Assembly: GCA_900095095.1 (NCBI GenBank)
Contig: FMBT01000045.1
Coordinates: 1 to 30,334, forward strand
Source of the DNA: Fragilariopsis cylindrus CCMP1102
Lineage: Eukaryota > Bacillariophyta > Bacillariophyceae > Bacillariales > Bacillariaceae
Length of the DNA: 30,334 nt
Direction: 5' to 3'
Shown: positions 19,811-29,765 of the stretch, piece after piece
How positions within the stretch are numbered: position 1 is the stretch's first letter
Layout: each line of letters begins with the position of its first letter
The notes under the pieces: generated by a model
The model's database searches: none
What the model saw: the letters and a program-made list of their open reading frames with translations, nothing else
What the model was told of the DNA's origin: nothing
Made by a program: the position numbers and the translations under genes

Positions 19811-20965
19811 TTATTCGATGGTGAAACCTTCGGCACAGATATCTCCCTGTTGGGAGGCTACTGCCATAAATGCCTTTCCTTGTGCCTTGTGGGCTTTCTT
19901 GGCGGTACGTGCAGCACGCTTCTTGGCCAATAGTTGAGCCTTATTGGCAACACGATCCTTTTCGGCTTGTTGTGCCATACGTCTCTTGTTGGCAGCATGA
20001 CGATCAAGCTTCTCAAGTGCAACGATGGATCGAAGTGGGTTAAGCTTAGGTTCGTGTGCGCCTTCCAAAGGATGCTTGATAGGGTTAAGGACAGATTGGA
20101 TTTCATCGGAGTTAATGATACGGGCAAGATCAGCATTGGTCATGTTGGCAGTAGGGATGTTCTTTCCATTTTCTCCGTAAATGGTATCAAGTGCCTCGAG
20201 GGCTGCTTGCGACCAGACACAGAAACGTCCCATGTGTCCACCAGGTGCGAGTTGCAAAAGGTTAAGACGGTCGACACAACAAAGCTCGACACCAGGTAAA
20301 TTTCTGAAACCAAGTTCAATTCCATCGTTTTTGGCGTAAATAATAAGTGGTCCACGACGCATTGTGTATCTACGATTACGCATCTTACCCTTACCGGCAC
20401 GAATCTTCTTGGAGTCACCGGCCTTTTCAACATCATCCATAGCACCAACAGCGGCAAGAATATCCTTGGCAGCGGAGGTCTTTTTGGCAGATTCCATGGC
20501 ATTGTCTAGAACAAGAGGAACTTCTGGAACATCATCGATTTGATGTCCACGGGCCATAACAAGAGCAGGAACGGCAGATGCAGCCAAAGCAGATGCAACA
20601 GCGTATCTCTTTTGGCTGATATTGATCTTCTTATGCCACTTTCTCCAGGTCTTGGTAGGTGCGAACATACGACCACCACGACACATATTACCGAAAGCAC
20701 CCTGTCCAGATCGGGAGGTACCTCCACCACCAACACGAGCGACACGGGCAACAGCACGACCGGTACCCCATGATTGGGCGGAAACTCCCATACCTGCACG
20801 GAGCGACACAGCGTAAGCTTGACGGTTATTCTTGTTCATGTTGGTATGGACGAACTGAACGATATCAGGACGAAGAGGCGCCAACATAACGGCAGGGAGA
20901 GTACATTCTCCGGCCTTGTCTCCAGTGAGAGAGAAAACGCTAACTAAAGGACGTGCGGTAGCCAT
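19811..20965 (-). CDS. RPL4: Cytosolic 60S ribosomal protein uL4 (L4)
   Basis: A single exon of 384 residues with no intron, close to the usual length of eukaryotic L4. The N-terminus is typical (MATARPLVSVF), and the extended loop that lines the exit tunnel is intact at residues 67-115: SWGTGRAVARVARVGGGG, SGQGAFGNMCRGGRMF, APTKTWRKWH. The globular part follows (LVMARGH, GPLIIYAKNDG, GFRNLPGVELC), then a long basic C-terminal extension rich in K/R/A that is specific to eukaryotes. Codon use is more uniform and C-rich than in neighbours and simple repeats are absent, as expected for a highly expressed gene. The start ATG at 20965 sits in ACCATGG. No frameshift is seen. Confidence 0.95.
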   Translation of the reverse strand: MATARPLVSVFSLTGDKAGECTLPAVMLAPLRPDIVQFVHTNMNKNNRQAYAVSLRAGMGVSAQSWGTGRAVARVARVGGGGTSRSGQGAFGNMCRGGRMFAPTKTWRKWHKKINISQKRYAVASALAASAVPALVMARGHQIDDVPEVPLVLDNAMESAKKTSAAKDILAAVGAMDDVEKAGDSKKIRAGKGKMRNRRYTMRRGPLIIYAKNDGIELGFRNLPGVELCCVDRLNLLQLAPGGHMGRFCVWSQAALEALDTIYGENGKNIPTANMTNADLARIINSDEIQSVLNPIKHPLEGAHEPKLNPLRSIVALEKLDRHAANKRRMAQQAEKDRVANKAQLLAKKRAARTAKKAHKAQGKAFMAVASQQGDICAEGFTIE

Positions 20966-21339
20966 GGTGGGATATTATTTAGAAAAAGATAGGTTGTTTG
21001 TTCAAACGAAGTTGAATTATACAGTAGATGGTGTTAGCAAAGGTAAGGGAGGGGATGATGATTATTTTTTTACAATTTCAACACTCGCGTGAACTCACGC
21101 ACATTTGATTTTTTTAGTAAAAATGTAGAGAGGTAAAATTAAATATCGGATGCGACTAGATCGACTCAAATCATTGTGCGCGTGACTGACTTATTTTGGA
21201 CCACGACAAAAATCAAAATTTAACAATGATCACAACATTTTTCAAATATGTTGTCAAACGATTTACGACATACATTTAACATACAGTACGTACCATTGCT
21301 ATCAAACGCAAGTCTACGCTTGTAGAGTGGACCGACGGT
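20966..21339. promoter_or_regulatory. Divergent promoter region, uL4 and pseudouridine synthase genes
   Basis: 374 bases between two divergent start codons, so both promoters lie here. A T-rich tract follows 21060. I see no defined box that I can name. Confidence 0.45.
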
Positions 21340-22378
21340 ATGGCGATACTGAAGAATTCACTACTGAAAACAATAGCGATCCTATTTACGTGGTGGCTAT
21401 GCGACCCTTTCAAATCTAAATTAATTCATGGTTTGTCTCCTACAAAGACACCGGCAGAACGAAGTGTCGTAATTTTATATAACAAACCTCCAAATGTTAT
21501 AACATCTCATAAATCGGATGATTCAAGACCGACTGTATATGAAGAAATTCAAAGTATGAGAGGATTTCTACCGAGCGATCTCAATCAACTTAACCTGAAC
21601 TTTGAGCAAGCTACAGGTATCCGATCCAAACTTCACGCGATTGGTAGGCTTGATGCGGACACTTCTGGTCTGTTACTTCTAACGAATGATGGAAGACTAC
21701 TTCATCACGTTACTAATCCAAATGCTAAAACTGAAGAACATGAGCATTATCTTGTGTCTACTTCGACGACGACGATGACGACATCAACGGCACCAATCAT
21801 CAACAAAACATATCGAGCCTTGATAATGGGATGTCACACGGAAGAATCATTGGAACCTATTAAAAATGGTGTCGATATAGGATCAAATTATATAACCAAG
21901 CCAGTTGATGATTTGCAGATAATAGAACATCCAAATCATAAATCGACAATAGTATCGATTACTATTAGTGAAGGGAAAAATAGACAAGTTCGAAAAATGT
22001 TCCACGCTATTGGTTCTGGTGTCATGAAGCTACAACGGACGAAAATTGGAGAGCATCTTACACTTGAGGGTGTTCAAGGTAAGTTTAATTGTGGTAGAAT
22101 TTGCCACTATTCGTCGGCAAGCTCTTCAACAACACAGATGGAGCAAATAATTCCACAATAATATTGGAAATTCACACTCAATATCAACTTGATGCAAAAT
22201 GTTTCTATATATTTTAGAAGGTGAGTGGAGGGTTTTGATTGATAGCGAAGTTCAACGTTATCTAAACTGGAATATACGAGCGGATGTCGCAGCAACAATC
22301 GGTTCTGTGCCATCAAAGGAAAATCGACGGAGGAGAGCAAATAAATCTGGTAAGCCAAATAGAAGGCGCAGAAGATGA
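21340..22378 (+). CDS. RsuA/RluE-family rRNA pseudouridine synthase, probably organellar
   Basis: Exon 1 is 21340-22078 and exon 2 is 22218-22378. The 139-base intron has donor GTAAGT and acceptor TTTTAG, and splits a codon after its first base. The product is 299 residues. The enzyme isomerises uridine to pseudouridine in rRNA. The family fold is clear: LYNKPPNVITSH, catalytic-Asp motif GRLDADTSGLLLLTNDG (Asp105), NKTYRAL, then SEGKNRQVRKMFHAIG and L.R.KIG. Splicing adds EGEWRVL and a basic C-terminus of R/K/N residues. There is no N-terminal S4 domain, as in RluE rather than RsuA or RluB. Residues 1-37 are hydrophobic and basic (LLKTIAILFTWWLCDPF), which suggests import into plastid or mitochondrion. 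An insert with (ACG)n-coded threonines separates the two core halves. Confidence 0.85.
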
Positions 22379-22683
22379 CGAGAAGGATCCAAAACTAGAC
22401 CAGAAAATATTGCAGTACCTCGAGAAGGGTTTACATAAACGACAGCAACTTGTAATCTTAGCAGGACCGCAATAAGCTGCAGTTTGATACCCGGATTAGC
22501 AAATATGATTCAAATAACCGTCAAAAATTAATAGCTCGAATTGTTTTTCCCATACATTCTCCGCCACCTAATTTGAATTGTTTCTAGGAATAATATGTTC
22601 ATAGCTCTTTTTGTTGTAGTTGTTTTTGTTGAAAGTAGTTATGTTATTTACAGAAAATCATAGGAAAATTAAGCTTTGGCAGA
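22379..22683. other. Convergent spacer between pseudouridine synthase and PP2A genes
   Basis: About 300 bases of AT-rich 3' flanking sequence, T-rich near 22605-22625. No ORF or structural signal supported. Confidence 0.5.
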
Positions 22684-24125
22684 TTACAAGAAGTAATCAG
22701 GTGTTCTGGTACTCTTATGCCAATTTTCATCTCTCGGTGCTGGGTCAAATTGTGAAAATTTGCAATGATCATGAACAGTATCCTTTGTTGTCTGATCAAC
22801 AGAATCATCTACTTCCATAATAGCCGCTTGATTACCACATCTGTAACAATAGTTGGGAGCAGAGAAAACAGTAACGACCTGTCTATTATGTTGCCACTGA
22901 TAACCTTCCATAACAAGTTGATGTGCACGTGAAATAAAATGAAGACCATTAATATGAGTAAATTGTTCGGTAATGTCTTGTCCGAAAGTGTACCCGGCTC
23001 CCCTCGGTGAGATACCCCATCCACATCTTTTAACGGAAGAAAATAAATACATAAACGTCAAGAGAAATAGAGAAAAAAAGAAAATTAAGCAATTGAAAAT
23101 CTCCCACACTTTTTTTCCCCTCAGACTACTATATACATATATACAAATTATATACATTGTTACGTTCAAAAAAGAAAGAGACGTACCGGTCATCTGGGTC
23201 GGACCAAACTAAATCACACATAGGTCCTTCGTGTGGTACCTCCTGTACTCGATCAAGATCACGTGCATGATCCAGAGTATCGATTGAAGGCGATAATCCC
23301 CCATGTAAGCAGAATATACGATCAGCTACAACAGCAGTCATTGGTAAGTAATCAAAAGTATCTGTGAAGTGTTTCCAAACGTTAGCGTTTCCGTACTTTC
23401 TAAGGCATTCATCGTAAAAACCATAAACCTGAGTGATTTGACGACTTTCATGATTTCCACGGAGGATAGTAATACGATTCCGGTATCGGACTTTTAAGGC
23501 TATAAGTAATGTTACCGTTTCTAATGAAAAATATCCTCGATCTACATAATCACCCATTAACAAATAATTAGTTTCAGGACATTTGCCACCAATACGAAAT
23601 AGTTCCGCCAAGTCATAGAATTGTCCATGAATATCTCCACAAACAGTCACTGGTGCAGCCACAGGTTGAACGTTGGATTCGTCTTGTAAAATTTCTTTTG
23701 CCTGATTATTCGGATTTGTTGAAAATAGTTTTTTAAGTCGGTCGGTCGATAAGAAGAAAATAGATTATATTAGATGGAGGGAAAAAGTTAAGATCGGGAC
23801 GTACAGTAGATTTGTTATGATATGTAATAAGAAAATCGACATCGTAACACGGAGTGGAAGGACAGACCGCGTAGTACAAGTATCCCGATGAAACGAAGAC
23901 CCCCTTGAGAAATACAATAAAATTGGAGGAGACCGTCTCTTCTCGATTATTATCAACATATTATTACATTAACATCGGAAAGTAAACAGGAGTAGAATCA
24001 AATCCTCTTTCTTTTTTGAATTTTTTACTCACCTTCTCGCACAGCGCTTTTACTTCATTTTCAGGTAATGTATTTCCTTTTCGCAGTCTTTCAATTTGTT
24101 CATCAATTTCTCCATGACCGGACAT
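22684..24125 (-). CDS. Protein phosphatase 2A catalytic subunit, three exons
   Basis: Exons are 24125-24033, 23701-23187 and 23026-22684, separated by introns of 331 and 160 bases with GTGAGT and GTACGT donors. The product is 316 residues, near the usual 309. It is a Ser/Thr phosphatase of the PPP family. The metal and active-site motifs are complete: GDIHGQF (53), GDYVDRG (81), RGNHES (112), then [31 protein letters not shown] across the second intron, [12 protein letters not shown] and [12 protein letters not shown]. The C-terminus is TPDYFL, the PP2A tail whose terminal Leu is methylated; this separates PP2A from PP4 and PP6 less certainly than from PP1. Translation starts at MSGHGEID (24125). 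Exon 2 begins [14 protein letters not shown], exactly the family sequence. Confidence 0.93.
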
Positions 24126-25498
24126 TTTTTTATTGGAAGATCGCAACGATCTCAAAAGGGCGAAATATGATTATGTTGTTGTTAAGAATTTAATATGTTA
24201 CGCAATATGTATCGAGAATGTCGTAGCTACAAGAGTAATAAATTAACTCTTGCTTCGCAATGAAAGGTATGTACTTGGAGTAGGCAGAGGGAAGATTTTT
24301 ACGCGCTTGACGTTGTTTTGGAGCCGATCGTGTAAAGGAAAATTGTACGGTTTCGATCTCATCATAAATGCTCAAAAAATGTCATGAGTGTTTACTGTAC
24401 GGGCACAAAGGAATAGCGAATGTCTACTGCTTGTTTGTATGGAGGGAGGTCGCGCGTGGCGCGCTAAAGAATATTTTTTTGTTCTTCTTTTCTATGTACT
24501 TCGTATCAACAACATTATGTTCTAAGCTACAGTACTTGAAGGTCTCTCCTATCCTATATTGATCAAAAATATTCAAAGAATGGCACAAATGATGATGGTC
24601 TAACTAGCCAGATCTATCTTGCCCTTTTCTTAAACCATAACATAAAGGGTTCGCTGTCCTTGTCTGGTCTTCTGTTGTCAAATACCTTCTAAAATTTGAT
24701 ATATTATATGGTGTAACAAGAATGATGCATGATGCATCAAGCTATGCATGCGGAAACCAATTTTTGACATTGAACTTTCATTGTCATCTCTATACTGTAT
24801 CTCTGATATATATTACTACAACCAATCATAATAACCTATCCCAAACACCTAGCACTACATGTTTTGCCTAATGTCAGTTCATTTCATTTCATTTCATTTC
24901 ATTTCATTTCATTTCATTTCAGTTCAGTGCAATTCAATTCAAATCAAATCAATTCAATTCTATTCAATTCAAAACAGCAGTCATTGTTGAGATTGAATTT
25001 GTTGTATAGTATACCTATTGACTGCTGACTATTATTGTTGTTCTACTGTACGGTACAGTACTAAAAGTATTTACAACACAGACTAAGTAACTTAGCGACG
25101 GGGATGCGATTTTCTAAATGTTTCTATCATATTTTTTATCCACGTATGAGATGGCTTACTGACGTGCTGAACGTGCGTGCACATGATACAACAACAAAAA
25201 AAGAGAACACAAGATGACGAGTTCCTAATGAAGAATGAAAATAAATGAAAATAATGAATGAATCATACAATCAAACTTTATTTAGAACACGTTGCGCTTC
25301 CGACAGTCTAAGGCAATATTTTTTCTTCTGTCGTATTCTGCATTACACTCCCTTCCAGCTCATCTTAACGCTATCACATATTATTACGATCGACTGATCA
25401 ATAGCACTTAACACTTACAATTAAGACAATCTACTCTTATTTTCATTTATATTATAAGTACTAGTTTGGTTACCAAATTTATACAACCATATCGAAGA
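24126..25498. other. 1.4 kb intergenic region with a pentanucleotide satellite
   Basis: Contains the 5' flanks of the divergent PP2A and aminotransferase genes. No ORF is supported. Visible features are a cluster of ATGCAT/TGATGCAT motifs at about 24723-24750 and the pentamer repeat listed next. Confidence 0.5.
24876..24975. repeat. Compound (ATTTC)n / (AATTC)n pentanucleotide repeat
   Basis: Eight perfect tandem ATTTC units run from 24881 to 24920, flanked by AGTTC on each side. A diverged tract of AATTC, AAATC and TATTC units follows to about 24975, keeping the five-base period. This suggests one expanding repeat with an older, mutated half. Confidence 0.92.
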
Positions 25499-27145
25499 AT
25501 GATTCAGATATCGATGAAGTTTTTTCCAAGTTTATTGGTCTGTCTCGCGTTGTCAGAATGGGATAAAACCACAGCCTTCCTACCGACGTCCAAACACGTA
25601 CTACGCACAGATACGCAAACACAACAAGCCAGATTTCCCATACAACAATTTGCAGCTTTTGAGGGTAGTAGTGACGATAATGTTGCTGTTGACAATGAAT
25701 TTCGAACAACAAATTCTACTAGTCACAGCACAGATGGGGGACTCGCGTTAAGTAGTCCGGGGGAGGCCATACAACGTCTTGGTCTAAAAACGGGACCAAC
25801 AGTATGGACTGAATTCAATAGAATTGGTCAAGAACACAACCCAGTCAATTTAGGACAAGGATTTCCAGATTGGCTGCCACCTAAGTTCGCTGTTGATAGT
25901 TTAGTTGAGGCAGTATTAGATTCGGCCCAATCTCCACATCAATACACTCGATCAGCGGGACATCCAAATCTGGTAAATCAACTAGCACGAAGATATTCCA
26001 TCCACATGAGAAAGGAAATCGATCCGATGAACGAGGTCGCAGTTACTGTCGGAGCTAGTCAGGCACTTTACTTAAGTCTTCAAACTTTAGTTCGACCAGG
26101 TGACGAGGTAATTTTGTTCGAACCTTTTTTCGACCTGTACGTTAATCAGGTAAAATTAGCGGGTGGTACCCCCGTCTTTGTTCCGCTCCGATTCGTGCCT
26201 TATACGGATAAGATAGATGGTCAGGATGAAGATGAAGTTAGAGGAGGAGATTGGGTATTGTATCGAGATGAGCTGATGAAAGTCGTTTCACCACGTACAA
26301 AGGCCATTATTTTAAATTCGCCTCACAATCCAACAGGAAAAATATTTACCAGAACAGAAATGGAACTCATTGCTGAATCATTAGACTTGGCTGGACCTGA
26401 TTGTGTCGTACTATCCGATGAGGTATACAAATATATTATTCATGCTCCTCCGAAGGAAGAGAGTGTAAGTGACTCTCCCATATGTGCGGGGCATATCCAT
26501 TTTGCTTCTCTTCCTGGCATGTGGGATAGAACAATTACAATATCATCTGCTGGGAAAACTTTCTCCGCCACAGGTTGGCAAGCTGGGTGGTGCGTTGGTC
26601 CCAACCGGCTTATTAAACCTATTCATCAATTATTACCATATATACAATTCTGTGCCTCTACGGTGATCCAAGAGGCACTCGCTAGATCACTTTCTCGAGC
26701 TGACCAACCTTACGAAGGTTATGCATCCTATTATGAATATCTCAAGGCAAAGTATACACGAAAACGAGATTTGCTAGTAGATGCATTGACTGAAGCAGGG
26801 TTTGCCGTACCTAATTATGATGTGACACCAGGTGGTGGCTTTTTTATCTTGGCTCGTCCTGGAAAAGCTATACAACGGAGTATCCCAGAGAAGTACATAT
26901 TGGCTAAGAACGAGGCAGCTCCAGGTGGTGTTGCGAGACAAGATTGGGCACTCTGTCAATGGATGGCAGAGGAGGTCGGATTATTGTGCATACCATCGAG
27001 TCCATTTTTCTCCTCAGAGAGGGTTCAAGAGGGAGCCGCGGATAGCTTTATTCGCGTTGCCTTTTGTAAGACAGATGAAACTATAGAAGCCGCCGCCGCT
27101 GCTCTGCGTCAAATGAAGGTTCTAGAGGAAGTTGTTGTTGAGTGA
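25499..27145 (+). CDS. Kynurenine/glutamine-type PLP aminotransferase, probably plastid-targeted
   Basis: 548 residues from the ATG at 25499, in one exon. It is a class I/II (fold type I) aminotransferase of the kynurenine aminotransferase/cysteine-S-conjugate beta-lyase group. Evidence: VNLGQGFPDW, YTRSAGHPNL, VTVGASQALYLSLQTLVRPG, ILFEPFFDLY, ILNSPHNPTGKIF and LSDEVYKYI. The PLP-lysine motif is SSAGKTFSATGWQAGW (Lys353), followed by TPGGGFFILA and IRVAFCKTD near the end. Likely reaction: amino-group transfer between kynurenine, glutamine or a similar amino acid and a 2-oxo acid; the exact substrate is not decidable. The N-terminal 110 residues precede the enzyme core. MKFFPSLLVCLALSEW is a signal-peptide-like segment followed by TTAFLPTSK, an A-F junction like that of secondary-plastid precursors. 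A second Met at 25514 may be the actual start. Confidence 0.88.
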   Translation: MIQISMKFFPSLLVCLALSEWDKTTAFLPTSKHVLRTDTQTQQARFPIQQFAAFEGSSDDNVAVDNEFRTTNSTSHSTDGGLALSSPGEAIQRLGLKTGPTVWTEFNRIGQEHNPVNLGQGFPDWLPPKFAVDSLVEAVLDSAQSPHQYTRSAGHPNLVNQLARRYSIHMRKEIDPMNEVAVTVGASQALYLSLQTLVRPGDEVILFEPFFDLYVNQVKLAGGTPVFVPLRFVPYTDKIDGQDEDEVRGGDWVLYRDELMKVVSPRTKAIILNSPHNPTGKIFTRTEMELIAESLDLAGPDCVVLSDEVYKYIIHAPPKEESVSDSPICAGHIHFASLPGMWDRTITISSAGKTFSATGWQAGWCVGPNRLIKPIHQLLPYIQFCASTVIQEALARSLSRADQPYEGYASYYEYLKAKYTRKRDLLVDALTEAGFAVPNYDVTPGGGFFILARPGKAIQRSIPEKYILAKNEAAPGGVARQDWALCQWMAEEVGLLCIPSSPFFSSERVQEGAADSFIRVAFCKTDETIEAAAAALRQMKVLEEVVVE

Positions 27146-27305
27146 TTATCTTACACGTTTAAGTAAGATCATTATATCATTTTATAAGGGTTTCTGCGGA
27201 AAATGATAAAATTTTGAAACAATAAAAAATAGAAAGGAAGAAAGTTTCAAATAGTAGTATCTTGTCCAACTTCAAAAAATAGTTTATATCAGATAGTCAG
27301 CTAGA

Positions 27306-28490
27306 TTACATGGCAATAAAACCTTCGTCAATGTCGTCGTTGAGATCGCCATCGTCATCTTCCGTATCATTGCTCGGTTGTTTCGACTCAACTGTGCTTT
27401 GCCTCCCCCTTTTAGCATCGGGCATAATGTCGTCCTCCGATTGACGAGAAACCATCCAATCTACCTTGTTCATCAAGGTTACACTACCTGTTAATCCTGG
27501 TTGTCCAAACCGTCGTTCTTTCCCCCTTTGTACGGCCTGCTTAGCAGCCAAACCAACAACCTTACCGGCCATTGAGCCATCGAAATGCATAACTGTTTTA
27601 CAAAGATTAGTAATATCTCCTGGCATTCTCAGTGCTAATGCACCAACATCTGTACCGTCTAATGTGCGATCACCGGAACTTATAATAATACGACATTTTG
27701 TCATCCCATTAGTATTATTTTTAAGTTCCTGACATGAATGAACTAATGCCTTACGTTGTTTGAGATGAAGTAGAGCAGGTGCGATTGGAATTTCAAAACT
27801 TGCCCCACGTTCTGTAGCTTCCTTTACGTCTTTCGACCGTATCCGATAGGGTAGTCTTACACCACGGGTTGTATAGTCTAATGTGATTATATCTGCCATC
27901 GTTGCTGATGAACATGCGGATTGGAAAGTTGCATCATTCGTTGGACAAATTGATATCAGGTCGTACTCGTTCAATAATTCTTCTTGTGGTCCATTCAATA
28001 AAAACGAACCCATATCTGAAAGATTTTCTACTACAACATGAAGTCTTCGAAGGATGCAAATTTTCTTCCTATTCTTATTTTCATGATTGGTAGTAGACTC
28101 GTCGTCGTCGTTCATTGATTTTCGTTTTTTCTTCTTATTTATGTTGTTGATTGATTCAGTCGAATTCCACAATGAACTGGGAATGGCAATATCAACTCGA
28201 TCTTCTGGTTTGGGACGTCCATATATCGTATGTGTCAGTGCCATATGGGTGAATCCCGTCGATGCCAATCTATCCCGTAATTCTTTCACTAGGAGTTTAC
28301 ATTCTAACGATGAACCAGATTTAGGCAAAAGAACCATCAAATCATACGTCTCGTTGTTGCTGTCTCCGAATGATACCCCTTGACTACCGCGTAATTTTCT
28401 TGCTCTGTTAGTTTTCCCCATCTTGGCTTGTATGTTGTCTTTTGATCGATTTGAGTTGTCCTGTTTCGATGTTTTGGTGTTTATGTTCAT
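27306..28490 (-). CDS. RPP30: RNase P/MRP protein subunit p30 (Rpp1/RPP30)
   Basis: A single exon of 394 residues from the ATG at 28490; a second ATG at 28421 (MGKTNRARKL) is an equally plausible start and leaves a basic N-terminus. RPP30 has a TIM-barrel-like fold and is a core protein of RNase P (tRNA 5' processing) and RNase MRP (rRNA processing) in the nucleus. Family features seen are DLMVLLPKSGSS near the start, LISICPTNDATFQSACS, ADIITLDYT and RLPYRIRSKDVKEATERG, followed by ASFEIPIAPALL and then IIISSGDR. This is the order of the p30 domain. Between barrel strands is an insert with N/K-rich tracts (residues about 115-145), and the C-terminus is an acidic D/E-rich tail. Head to head with CDC26 at 270 bases. 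Confidence 0.88.
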   Translation of the reverse strand: MNINTKTSKQDNSNRSKDNIQAKMGKTNRARKLRGSQGVSFGDSNNETYDLMVLLPKSGSSLECKLLVKELRDRLASTGFTHMALTHTIYGRPKPEDRVDIAIPSSLWNSTESINNINKKKKRKSMNDDDESTTNHENKNRKKICILRRLHVVVENLSDMGSFLLNGPQEELLNEYDLISICPTNDATFQSACSSATMADIITLDYTTRGVRLPYRIRSKDVKEATERGASFEIPIAPALLHLKQRKALVHSCQELKNNTNGMTKCRIIISSGDRTLDGTDVGALALRMPGDITNLCKTVMHFDGSMAGKVVGLAAKQAVQRGKERRFGQPGLTGSVTLMNKVDWMVSRQSEDDIMPDAKRGRQSTVESKQPSNDTEDDDGDLNDDIDEGFIAM

Positions 28491-28760
28491 TGTTTATGTT
28501 ATCCACTGTATCAATATCGTAAAAACGTAAAATCGCAATTCCATTATTCACAATCAAATCGCTGGTTGTTTTTTGTTTTTTCGTGCAACGAAATTCGGGG
28601 TCGAATTTCAAATTTCGAAACTCCCCCAAATTTAAAAAACAAATTTAAAATTTTTAGCATTTTTTTTTAAATTCTTCGACAGAGATGAAAAACATTAAAA
28701 CATAAAAGTAACTTCGTGGATTATATATTTATAAAGAGTTTTTTTTGACATCATATAACC
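28491..28760. promoter_or_regulatory. Compact divergent promoter, RPP30 and CDC26 genes
   Basis: 270 bases separate the two start codons. The region holds short inverted and repeated AAATTT elements (28603-28660), including TCGAATTTCAAATTTCGA, next to CTCCCCCAAATTT. Which of these bind factors is unknown. Confidence 0.45.
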
Positions 28761-29255
28761 ATGGCACTTCGACGACCACCAACCCGCATAGAGCTAAAGG
28801 CTGATGACATAGATGAATATACGAAGGTTAGTTTCGAATCTTGTATGACTTGACTCGGCTCACTCCAATTTTTGTCAATACCGTATGACGAGGAAGGATA
28901 AAACGAAACAATTAAATACGGCAACAGTCTAATTGAAGTCCGTGATGTATGATGATCGATTCATTCATTCACAACAAAATCGATCACTCACAAAAATTAT
29001 TCATTCGATCGATTGTCATTTAAATAATATGTTTCTTCCTAAAATAAATAAAAATGGAAGATATCGAGGGAAAAGGAAATGAGTATGGAGGATTCCGCAG
29101 CAATGGCTCATCATCAGCACGGTCCGAATGGTGGTAATGATGGTGGTGGTGGCGGTGGCGGAGATGGTGGACACGTAAAATGGTCGGCGACAATGACACC
29201 AAACACAAAGAAAGCATCTGCAAATCAAAGGATTGGAATTGGACGTCCAAGGTGA
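28761..29255 (+). CDS. CDC26: Anaphase-promoting complex subunit CDC26, two exons
   Basis: Exon 1 (28761-28826) encodes 22 residues, MALRRPPTRIELKADDIDEY plus TK. This is the conserved N-terminus of CDC26 (LRRxPTRIELKxDDIxEY), the segment that stabilises the TPR groove of APC6/Cdc16 in the APC/C ubiquitin ligase. Donor GTTAGT follows at 28827. Exon 2 (29061-29255, acceptor GGAAG) adds 64 residues that include a poly-Gly run, ending in RIGIGRPR, for 86 in total, the usual CDC26 size. Both exons are phase 0. The exon 2 acceptor is the least sure point; AATAAAAATGGAAG lacks a good pyrimidine tract. The gene is too short for ordinary ORF calls. Confidence 0.8.
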
Positions 29256-29765
29256 TCCATAAATTAAAATATTCAAAGAGAGAGAGAGATAGAAAAAAAC
29301 TATAGAATACACTATGTATTGAATACTGGATTATGTTTTACGCACATTCACTTCGTAAGAGGAATGAATATATTATAAGGCTAAATCTAATTTATTTATT
29401 TTGCAATGAGAAAAATTTATTTCATATATATACTACTATCTATCTATTATGATGTCAATTATATATCTCGAGATTAGATATAGCAGTTTACCCTTTTTCA
29501 TTGGTCGATCATGTATACAGACCGTACGACATTCATCACTGTAGGTAGTAATGGATAACTTCTTTTTAAAATCATTTGCTGTTTGACACAGCAAATTAGA
29601 GTGTATTGCAGTAGTGGAAAGGGGGGGGGGGGGGTCTGATGAATTCAATCGTCTTGATATACAAGTATGAATTTTGAGCCGTATCGTAACAATAATTATC
29701 TATTGATCAGCAATAATATAGAAAAATGATTTTGATTTATTTTGATTCAATGTTTGCTCACATCA
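29256..29765. other. Convergent intergenic region with a 14-G run
   Basis: 510 bases between CDC26 (+) and the last gene (-). AT-rich, with TATATATA near 29427 and a homopolymer of 14 G at 29621-29634. No ORF supported. Confidence 0.55.
29621..29634 (+). repeat. Poly-G14 homopolymer
   Basis: Fourteen consecutive G in an otherwise AT-rich stretch. On the minus strand it is poly-C. Confidence 0.95.
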
